Position numbers and translations under genes: made by a program. Shown here in pieces: positions 1 to 9,300 of a DNA stretch of 64,000 bases (position 1 is the stretch's first letter; each line of letters begins with the position of its first letter). The notes below the pieces were generated by a model. The model had not been told where the DNA came from and did not search any database. It saw only the letters and a program-made list of their open reading frames with translations. Source of the stretch: Symsagittifera roscoffensis (taxonomy: Eukaryota; Xenacoelomorpha; Acoela; Convolutidae); contig NC_087063.1 of assembly GCF_963678635.1 (NCBI RefSeq), positions 24,806,701 to 24,870,700 on the forward strand, in the 5' to 3' direction.

Positions 1-580
1 TTTACGCATAGATCTGTTCTATTAGTTTTAACCCAGTTTGAAAGAAATGTATTTCACAGAGGCGAGGCGGAGCTTCGCACCACCTGCAGTACATTGCAGA
101 CACATCACGGCGATGGAAAAGTAGCAAACAAAAATATCGAAAGTCAAAGAGATATGAAAAGAAATAATGTCAAAAAAAAGATCTCTCAGAAGTTTGATAA
201 CCAGATTTGCCTCAATTGAAACTCATTTTGAGAAGAGCATATCAAGAAACACAAGTATCAGCGTGAAATAAGCATGAAAAAATACGAAGCGGTAACTAGG
301 TCGACAATATTAGGGAAGACGCTCGTTGCGCCGAAAATAGAAACTTGAACTAACAATTTGAATTAAAATTATTTTAGAATGGAAATCTATTATCATGAAA
401 ATATATTTTCCCTACAAACGACTGAATTTCAATTAAATAAGCCAATATGATACAAGCCGAAAATTTTGTACCGAAAAAAATCTTAGAAGAAAAAAATTAA
501 TATTTTCTGAAAAAGTTATTATATCTGAGAGCCTCCCCTACAAAAGAGCCTCCTCTACAACAAAAATCACAAGCAATAAC
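1..580 (-). other. Partial intron of the CSN7 gene
   Basis: This is the sequence downstream (minus strand) of the CSN7 first exon and is read as the start of an intron that leaves the window. It is AT-rich and no continuation of the CSN7 protein is visible in any minus-strand frame. It carries one copy of the GAGGCGAAGC-type hairpin repeat near 57-100. The exon-like open frame continues from 580 to 497, but those 27 residues no longer resemble CSN7, which supports a splice donor at 580. Confidence 0.55.
57..100 (+). repeat. GAGGCGAAGC hairpin repeat, copy 1
   Basis: Reads CAGAGGCGAGGCGGAGCTTCGCACC. Other copies share the consensus GAGGCGAAGC then GGA then GCTTCGCACC, followed by a C-ACTTGCGATACA-like tail. 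The short arms can pair. Confidence 0.55.
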
Positions 581-1006
581 CTTGATTAACCCGTAGTATA
601 TCGAATCTATTATCAAATCCTCCAAATCTCTCACAGATTCAAACTTCAATTCTTTGAACAGCAAATCATAACTGATCGATTTATTCTCATTGGCAAGCGA
701 CACTAGCGTCAAACATTGCAATTTGCGAACCGAGGCAGCATCTAATTCAGGGTGTATTTTCGGGTCGTAATCTGAAAGTCTTCCATATGCAAAGATGTTT
801 AATAATTCATACAGCGGAGCGTGATTTCCATTTTTGAGCTCAATTATGTTGGGTAGTGTTAGGATTTCACCAAATACGAATATCTGTGGGGAGGCCATAG
901 CTCGCTTGATCATGGCCACCAGAGCCTCGCCCTTGTGAGATTTGGACATGATTCTGAATCTCTCCAGAGCGGGGTTGTTGAACCCGGTCTCCAAGTCAGC
1001 AGTCAT
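581..1006 (-). CDS. COPS7: COP9 signalosome complex subunit 7, first coding exon (partial)
   Basis: Encodes the N-terminal 142 residues of COP9 signalosome subunit 7, part of the eight-subunit complex that removes NEDD8 from cullin-RING ubiquitin ligases in nucleus and cytosol. Recognised from the N-terminal helical repeat of the family: a segment like SKSHKGEALVAMIKRAMASP, then FVFGEILTLPNI, then LLNIFAYGRLSDY, and further on RDLEDLIIDSIYYGLIK. These match animal CSN7A/B in order and spacing. Similarity stops after GLIK, exactly where AAG is followed by a GT (donor at 580/581), so the rest of the PCI domain lies beyond the left edge. The ATG at 1006 is preceded six bases upstream by TTTTCAG. 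The NLE1 stop lies 285 bp upstream in the same orientation. The donor (GTTATT) is not a strong consensus, so the exact exon end is less certain than the identity. Confidence 0.86.
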
Positions 1007-1012
1007 GAAAAA

Positions 1013-1029
1013 CTGAAAATTAAAAAATG
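1013..1029 (-). promoter_or_regulatory. Splice-acceptor-like site just upstream of CSN7 ATG
   Basis: On the minus strand a T-rich tract ends in TTTTCAG at 1013, six bases before the start codon. It would fit a spliced-leader acceptor or the end of a 5' UTR intron. Confidence 0.5.
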
Positions 1030-1290
1030 CAGTCGCAGACGAATATTCTGAACTAAAAAATGCATAGGAAGCATATTACAACCTTGCCTTGGTCTGATGC
1101 ATAGGCCTTTCAATTTAATCGGATTGGATTTTTAGGCTATACACCCGAAAACCTATGATCACTAAAACACAATCATCGTTGCCTATGAACAGAAAACAAT
1201 TTGAACAGAAAACCGTGATCAGCAAATTTCAATTTAATTCGATCATCCTTATTGAAGACAAAACATTTAAAAATTAAGGGGAAAATAATT

Positions 1291-2772
1291 TTATCTTCTC
1301 CATATTTTCAAAGTTTTGTCTTTGCTTCCCGTGGCTACGCATTGACCGTCAGGTGACCAATCAATAGCATACACTTGATCTGCATGTCCAGGCAAATCTA
1401 ACAGAAGTTTACCCTCCTGCCAGAGCTTTATCGTCGAATCTTCACTAGCCGATGCAATCAATCTCGAATCTGCCGACCATGCTAATTGATACACACTTGC
1501 TACATGGCCTCGCAAGGAGTACAAAAATTTTCCGTCTTTTCCATTCCAAACTTTTATCGACTTATCAAAGGATGCGCTAGACAGCAATCGACCATCCGGA
1601 CTGAATCTAACATCGTTGATTAAAGCTTGATGACCAGTCATTCGATTCAAAGGTTTCGGACTCTTTAAAGGCTCCCACAGAAACAACGTGAAATCGTCAG
1701 ACCCTGACACCAATCTTTCCAAATTTGTTTTACAAAAATCTTCATACTTGTTAAACGCATCTGATTTCAACTTTTCAGCCTCAATTTTATCGAAACTTGT
1801 GGGCAAAATTGATGCGTCTTTGGGTTCAAAAGCTCCTATTCTTGTTACATAATCGGAATTCAAAGCAAGAGTATTCACCCAATGGCCATGGCCTTGCAAT
1901 GTCTTTTTAACTTGGCCGTTAGAAGGATCCCAAACTTTTATAGACCTGTCCTGGGACGAAGTGTAAATAACACCCTGACCAGACCATTTGACACAGGTAA
2001 CCGACTGCAAATGACCTGACAAAACAAAATCACATAGCATCGTTTGACTATTCCAAATTCGACAATCGCCGTCTTTGCTCGAGCTGACAAATCTCACACA
2101 TTCGCCGTTAAGATGCAAAGGTTCCCAAGCAATACAAGTTATAAACTGTTTATGCCCAACCAACTTTTTACCCATCTGAGATCCGTTTGAAGCATTCCAA
2201 ACCATGACTTCGCCTCTTTTGCAGCCAGATGCTACCTTGAGCCCATTTGGCGCCCAAGCCAGTGCCAAAACCCAGTCCGAATGTCCTGAGCAAGTATTTT
2301 TAGGGGTCTCAGTATTCAGATCCCAAAAGCGTACCGTTGTATCACCAGATCCCGATGCTAGTTGGGATCCCGTGGGTGAGAATGCTACGTGCAAAACAGG
2401 CTGAGAGTGACCTTCTAACGTCGAAGTGCATCGAGCTACAGCTCTAACTCTGAACACGGCTTGTGCGTGGTAAATAACGTCTATCGGTTTTTCAACATTA
2501 ACTGTTGACCAGTCAATAGTTTTCTGCAACGAACTCAAAACTTCTTTGTCGTCTATGTAAAACGAGTAAGGCACTTTAAAGGAGTCTTTGTCTTCCTTAC
2601 TGGTACTTTTCAAGATCGAGTAAAGAATCTCAGTGAGTTGCTGCTTCGTGGTTGAAACAGGGACGTCAAATGATTGTGGATTCAATTCGCCAGATTCATC
2701 TAGGAGATTCACAAGTAACCGTGAGTCTTCCGTTATTCCCAGACGTTCCATCGGATGTAAGGCTCTCTTCAT
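1291..2772 (-). CDS. NLE1: Notchless protein homolog 1 (ribosome assembly WD40 protein)
   Basis: Intact, intronless 493-residue homolog of Notchless/Rsa4, close to the ~485 residues of human NLE1. The family docks on pre-60S ribosomal particles in the nucleolus, where its N-terminal ubiquitin-like NLE domain contacts the AAA ATPase midasin (Rea1) to drive release of assembly factors. Residues ~17-95 form the NLE domain (LVNLLDESGELNPQSFDVP). From ~115 to the end run about eight WD40 repeats with regular GH...WD spacing, for example GHSDWVLALAWAPNG, GHKQFITCIAWEP, GHVASVYQLAWSADS and GHADQVYAIDWSPDG, ending in LKIWRR. A longer insertion sits between the fifth and sixth blades (~300-345), as usual in this family. 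An intronless CDS is unusual for an animal NLE1. Since the sequence is intact and lies in a co-directional gene row, I read it as the normal gene rather than a retrocopy. Confidence 0.96.
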   Translation of the reverse strand: MKRALHPMERLGITEDSRLLVNLLDESGELNPQSFDVPVSTTKQQLTEILYSILKSTSKEDKDSFKVPYSFYIDDKEVLSSLQKTIDWSTVNVEKPIDVIYHAQAVFRVRAVARCTSTLEGHSQPVLHVAFSPTGSQLASGSGDTTVRFWDLNTETPKNTCSGHSDWVLALAWAPNGLKVASGCKRGEVMVWNASNGSQMGKKLVGHKQFITCIAWEPLHLNGECVRFVSSSKDGDCRIWNSQTMLCDFVLSGHLQSVTCVKWSGQGVIYTSSQDRSIKVWDPSNGQVKKTLQGHGHWVNTLALNSDYVTRIGAFEPKDASILPTSFDKIEAEKLKSDAFNKYEDFCKTNLERLVSGSDDFTLFLWEPLKSPKPLNRMTGHQALINDVRFSPDGRLLSSASFDKSIKVWNGKDGKFLYSLRGHVASVYQLAWSADSRLIASASEDSTIKLWQEGKLLLDLPGHADQVYAIDWSPDGQCVATGSKDKTLKIWRR

Positions 2773-2828
2773 TGCGAAACAATGTTCAAGTTAAGTTCTA
2801 GGCAAAATTTACAAAGTTCTCAAACAAT

Positions 2829-2841
2829 CTGAAAGACAATT
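2829..2841 (-). promoter_or_regulatory. Splice-acceptor-like site upstream of NLE1
   Basis: The minus strand reads TGTCTTTCAG ending at 2829, 56 nt before the ATG. A second candidate, TTTGCCTAG, ends at 2798, 25 nt before the ATG. Confidence 0.4.
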
Positions 2842-3011
2842 GAGATCTAACAACCAATTAAATTTCCGTTCTCCTATGAACTCTCTTAAGCCTTTCGCAT
2901 TCTAATTATATCATTGGTTATTTTCTTGGTAATCTCGAACAACTTGATACTCATAGCGAGAAAAAGGTAAAGAAAAGGAGGTCTAACAATGGTGAAAACA
3001 AATTCAATCTA

Positions 3012-3322
3012 CTACGAAGGTGAAGACGATTTCAAAAGAAGCCAATTTTGAACGAACGAAGAGATAGTTTCAATATTATTTTGCACATCGTCTGAACAGT
3101 TTGATTGCAATTCTAGAACTATTTCTGCCTTATATGAAGACTGCGCTTCTTCCAAAATGGTCTGAAATATCTCACTGTCCAGGTTAGAGGAGAGTTTCTT
3201 TTCGCTGTATCCCCTGGATTTCAGTCTGTCGTAAAGTGCTTCAGTTCCACAACGTAGAACGACAACTAAGTCGAACCATCTCTCGGGGAAAAACTCGCAA
3301 CCATGGTAGTCCACGATATTAC
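3012..3322 (-). CDS. AK6: AK6 exon 3
   Basis: Third and last coding exon. The acceptor reads TTTAG/GT at 3323/3322, and the first bases complete a Gly codon split with exon 2. It encodes the IVDYHGCEFFPERW core, the nucleotide-binding RGYSEKK loop and the C-terminal helices. The stop is at 3012-3014, 240 bp before the NLE1 ATG. Confidence 0.92.
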
Positions 3323-6300
3323 CTAAACGAAACATACTCACAAAACGAAAAACAATATCTCACTTTGCTCACGTAATCAAGTTATACTTTTCCAAGATCT
3401 TCCAAAAAAATACTATCAAAAAAGACTTGCCGGTTCCGACCACAGTAAATTTAAACAATCGAAAAAACAAGATGTTTTTTCAAATTTGCGTCAATTTTTT
3501 TGTGCGCGCAGGGAGGGAAGGGACAAAACTAAGCTACGAAATACTAACACTGGTGTCAAGCTTACAACAGTTATGGACGCAGAATTCAGAACAAAAGCGA
3601 ATTTTTTTCTAGTTACTTTTTGTTCCGACCATTGAAAATGTGGAGGAACTTTGGATTCGGGTTGTTTTAGTTTTTTTTTTGTTTTCCACGCAAAAACTAT
3701 CTACCATAAATAATCATCGGACAGGGTTGAGTGATATATCATATTGAAGCCCTTTCAGTCGTGATTCGAACTACATTAAAAATTTAAAAAAGTTTCCATA
3801 GTGTCAAGAAAAACCTTTGAAATTTTTGATTTTTGGTCTAATTTCGAGCTAATTAGCCAGGAGTTAGTAATTGCAATAGCTTAATTAAGCTTAATTCAAG
3901 CCGTGAAAACTTAGTATTACTGAAAAAAGGAAGTTTTTCAGCGCAATTCCGGGAATCAAAAACTTGAAAATTCAAGAAATTTTGAAAAAAACTTTTTCAA
4001 TTTTTTTTTTCGTTTTTGTAGTCGTTTTTCTGCAAAAGTTTTCAAATGACCTATTTTACTATGACTCTAAAATATGCCTACATTTTGTTTTTTTTTCGTT
4101 TAGATTTTATTTTTTATCACATGCAGAAAAAACGACACCAGTTTGAGAAAACATTTTTGTATTTTTTTTTATTTATGCTTATTTGTGCTTAATTCAAGCC
4201 TTGAAAAATTAGTTTTACTCAAATGAAATTAGTTTTTGCAGTTTTTAGCTTCATTATAGGAATAACAAAACTCAAAAATTTGGGATAAAATTTTTGAAAA
4301 AAAATTTCTTGTATTTTTTTGTTTTTCTTGTTATTTGTCTTTAAAAATTGTTTTCCAATATGCATATTTTACAATGACTAGCGAAACTGCCTAAACTCTA
4401 CTTTTTCGCTCAGATTCTTTTTTCCACACCACGCCTAAAAAATTGCACTTATTTGAAAAAAATAATAATTTTGTAATTTTTCAAGACTGGTCGGAATATT
4501 CTGTGCTTCTTGCACAGTAACCGACTATCCTTGTTTATAATTTGATTTTTTTGACATTTCTATGGCGTGAAGCGCTCTAGCTGAGTTTCTTTTCAAAGTT
4601 CTTTTAAGCTTTAAATTAAAACTACGCTCTCCATTTGCTTGGTTTGCACGCTAAAAATTAACAAATAATCAAAATTACTTCTGTGTGACTCTCGCATCTA
4701 CGATGCGCCAAAAATATTTATTAGGAAAATCAATAAATTCTCAAATGAGATTCTTGTTCAAATTAGAATCCCATTGAATTAGTTATTGAATTTCAGAAGG
4801 GCATCATTTGCTGTCTTCTGACATAAATAAAATACAACCATCAATCACAATTTGCTTAACAACTGCTAAAATGTTATTTAAAAATGATGAAAATCGTCTA
4901 CCTCAAAAAGGTTTGAGCAGTTATATCAACGCATAACACTTGTTTACAACAAGGATAATTAATAAAAGAACATCAACTAGACCATTTTTTGAATATTCAC
5001 TGGAAATAATTGAAAAAAAAACAACAACAAATGCCATTTCTTGAAAACCAAAAACTTTTGGTTTACAATCACCGGGAGTATCCTGACAACAAAATGACTA
5101 AAAATTTGCTTTCAATTGGTCATTTTAACAAAAAACGTTCTTTAATATTCGAATAGAACATTTACAACACTTTGACTTCAGTAAACATTTGAAACGTCGC
5201 AAAATGTTGGTTGTATAACAGGTGGCTATAAAGACTTTCGAAATATGTGTCGAGAAACACCAATGAATTACAGATAGATAGAAAGATGGATACATAAACA
5301 AAACCAACATTTCGGAAATGTTCAAATGTCAATCCAATCAAGATTGAAAGGGCTTTAATATGATATATCTATCGCACGACCCCGTATAAAGTTTCTCGTT
5401 TATGATTTTTTTGCAAGAAAAATTTGAAGAAAAAACTGGAATAAAAAGAAATACAGGAATACAAAATTCCTCTCCTAACTCTGTGGTCGAAAAAAAAACA
5501 CATTTTTTGCAATTAACTTTTAAAACGAACGTAAGAATTAATGTTATTGGTAGTAGCCAGCTATATCAAAGACTCTGAGGAAGAGCTTCCTAAATAGAAA
5601 CTAGAAAAAAAGGAAACAACGGAATACAAAGTTCCTCCCCTTCTCACTTTCAGCGGTCGGAACAAAAATTTATATTTTCAGCGATTAACTTTATAACGAA
5701 TCTAATAATTGAAGTTATTTTAAATTGCCAGATATGTCATAGACTCCGATGGAGAGCTTGCTAACCGAAAAACAGTGGGACACAAAGAAACACCGGAATA
5801 CAAAGTTCCTCCCCTCTTCACTCTCAGCAATCGAAACAAAAATTTGCATTTTCAGCGATAAACTGTTATAACGAATGTAATAGTTAATGTTCTTGTTGGT
5901 ATGTCAACGAATCTGAGGGAGAGCTTGCCAAAGAAAAAATGTGGGAAAAGAAAGAAACACCGGAATACAAAATTCCTCCCTTCCTCACTTTCTGCTGTCG
6001 AAAAAAAATTTACATTTTCAGCTATAAACTTTTTTAACGAATGTAATAGTTAATCTTGTTGTTAATAGCCAAGTATGTCATAGACTTTGAGGGAGCTCTT
6101 GCTAAAGAAAAAACTGTGGAAAAAGAAGAAACACTCAGTTCGGAGCAAAAATTTATATTTTCAGCAATTAACTTTTATAACGAATGTAATAGTTAAAGTT
6201 ATTGTTAGTAGCCAAAGAAAGAAAATAAACTTCTCCGGTCATTCATTACATAAATTTGGCAATTCATCGTTTTAAAAAATTATTAAAATGAGACTCGGAG

Positions 6301-9300
6301 AGGATAGACAACGGGGCCATATGGCCCACAAACGCTTACCCTAGCTATGCATGCTTCTTTCACTATCAGGAAAAGATTTTTTTTTAAATGTTTTTTAGAA
6401 TTTGTTGAAAATTTGTAATTTCATCCATATCTCCTAAGATACGAGCATTTGGACGGTCAAGTATTGTCATTTTTATCCGAAGCCTATACTGTACCTTCGT
6501 TAGCAGGCAACCGCCAGTAAAAAAAGAAAAAAACATAAATTTAAATTTAAATTTTTTTTTAAATTTATTTTCTTCAAAATCGTCCATATCTCCTAAGCTA
6601 CGAGCATTTGGACGGTCAAGTATTGTCATTCTAATCAGAAGCCTATATTATACCTACGTAAGCAGGCAACCACCAGTAAAAAAAGAAAAGATAAAGAAAA
6701 ATTTAAAATTAGATTTTTCTTTTTAAATTTAAAAAGAATTTTTTTTTTAAAATCGTAAAATCGTCCATATCTCCCAAGCTAGGAGTTTCTTTAAGGTCAA
6801 CTTTTAGCGTTAGAACCTCAACCTTAAGATATACAACATTAGCAACCAACTACGGGTTCACTAAATTTTCTACTTAATTTGAAAATGTAATCGAATTAGA
6901 TTTTTTTTCCAAGTTTTTGAGTATTTTTTTTAAATCGTAAAATCGTCCATATCTCCTAAGCTAAGAGTTTCTGGAAGGTCAAATTTTAGCGTTAGAACCT
7001 CAGCCCTAAAATACACGCCCGTCAGCATGTAAGCACGGGTTAAATAAATTTTTTCTTTTTATAATTTGAATATGTAATCGATTAACTCTTCATTTTGCAC
7101 TAAAAATACAGTTTTAAATGATAAGCTTGGTAGCACGATATCGAAAGGAAAACCGATCGATTTTTTTCTTACAAATGGGTTCAGCTAATAGTTCTGTTTT
7201 CGACAGTCTCGTGGCCCTTGTTTTCTTTTCAAAGGAGAACAGATTGTTTAAAAAACTTTGAGAGAGAGATTTTGTGACAGCACGAACTTGGAACTTGAGT
7301 AGTTCGTAAACATGAATTTCAAACACCGATAAGAATTTATTCTCTAGAAAAACATCACGAGAACTATCGCTACGCTTTCGAAAATAGATGAATTTAGGAA
7401 TTTTCTTTTGCAGTAGAAATAAACATTCAAGCGAACTGTAGCTACAACAACCGCATATCAAAATTCCGTATTGAATGATAGGAACCACATTACTTCTATA
7501 GTATTCAAGCAATTGGTTTCGTGGCGCATAATGTCTTAGTTTCGATAAAATCCACCATTGTTTTCCGAGTCTCATTTTCACCGAATCGATATGACTTCGA
7601 AATGATAATTTATAGTCAATATATAAACCCAGATATTTACAAACAGGTTTATTAATCACCTCTGAGCAATTAAGTGTGAAGTTTGAATTGGAAGCACTTT
7701 TTATGTTCATTTGTATTGTCTTATCGTTATTTATAATTAGCTTATTTCCATGTAAGCAATGGTCAAGATGACGAAGATCATCTTTAATATCTATAATCTG
7801 GCAGCCTATAGCAATTATTTTGGTGTCATTTGCAAATAAGATTACTTCTGCTGTTTTACATGTCACGGGCAAATCATTAATGTATATAAGGAAAAGCAAC
7901 GGTCCTAAAATCGATCCTTGTGGGACGCCGCATTTTATCTTTTTCAAATCTGAAGAAACACCATTTACTTGAACTCGTTGTTGACGATCGTTGAGGTAGG
8001 ACCTAAACCATTTTCAGCAATTGCCTCTAAGGCCATATGCATCAAGTTTCGTCAGAAGTATTTCATGATCAAGAGTATCAAAAGTTTTTCTTGAATCAAG
8101 GAAAAAACTATAAGCCTCCTTAAACGAGTTTTTAAGTCTTATTTTTTCAGTTAGCTCAACAACTGCTTCTATTGTACTATGCTTTGATCTGAACCCAAAT
8201 TGCTTGCTATACCACAGAGCGAACTTTTCCATGTATGCGTAGATTCGATTATACATTGTTCTTTCGTATACTTTGCTCCATACAATAAGTAAAGAGATTG
8301 GCCGGTAATTATTTTCATCTAATCGGGAATTGTCTTTATGATCAGGAATTACTTTTGCTTTACGCAAAGCAGAAGGAAATGTGCCTTTTTCAAAAGAAAG
8401 GTTGACTAGAAACGATAGAAATGGGGAAGTAACGTTTTTAGATGCTTTCACTATTTGATTGCTAATTTAGTCATCCCCGGATGTTGATTTGTTGTCTAAT
8501 TGACAAATAAAATCGTTGATTTCTGATGGCGTTGTTCTGTATAGAAACATTAACCAATTTTATTTAGGTACTGGAGGTGGAGATACATTTGGAATATCTG
8601 TTTTAGAGTTTTCACCAATGTTGATGAAAAAATCATTGAATCTATTTGCTACATCTTTCTCAGTTGGATTATCATTTAATTTTTGGCAAGATTCAAGAAT
8701 GGGCACTTTAAAACGAGATATAGATTTTCCATTTAGCTCATTAAGTAATTGATATGTTTGTCTTGAGTCACCAATACAATTCTTAAATTTATTCCAATAA
8801 AATTTTCGTTTTTTCATTTTGACCGCTTGTTCGAATTTTTTTCTTAGATTAGTAAAAGTATTCAATAAAGTACTATTTTCAGTGTTTTTTTCCAGTTTCT
8901 GTGGGCTTTGTTCCTCTTTGTTCTAAGATTTCTTAACGCGTTGTTGAACCATGGTGGACGTGGTTTCTTGCTAGGGTTAATTTTCTTGATTGGCGCATAT
9001 CGGTTTATCACTTTTTCAAAGATAGATTGAAAGCTGTCAAAGGCTTGCTCGGGATCTTCCATTAGAAGAATCCCATTTTCATTCGCTTCGAATGATAGTT
9101 TTAAATCTTTGAGAAAAAAACTCAGCTTTGATTTGTATTTTAGAAAATTGGTATCTCTAAAAGTGTGTTTAGAATCTGAAGAAATTTGTTTTACTGGCCA
9201 GATGATTAGGATCGGATAATGATCAGCAATTTCTTCATACTGCATGACTTTCGTTCTAGCATCCGATAAATTCTTATAGATAAAGTGATCGATACATGTA

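Noticed and set aside
497..580. Open-frame extension of the CSN7 exon
   Set aside because: The last 27 residues do not resemble CSN7 and follow a plausible donor; treated as intron.
1291..2772. NLE1 as a processed retrocopy
   Set aside because: Intact frame, no poly(A) trace and position in a row of other mostly intronless genes favour a native gene.
5430..7080. CRISPR-like array
   Set aside because: Units of ~140-180 bp repeat as a whole without short repeats and unique spacers; this is satellite DNA in an animal intron.
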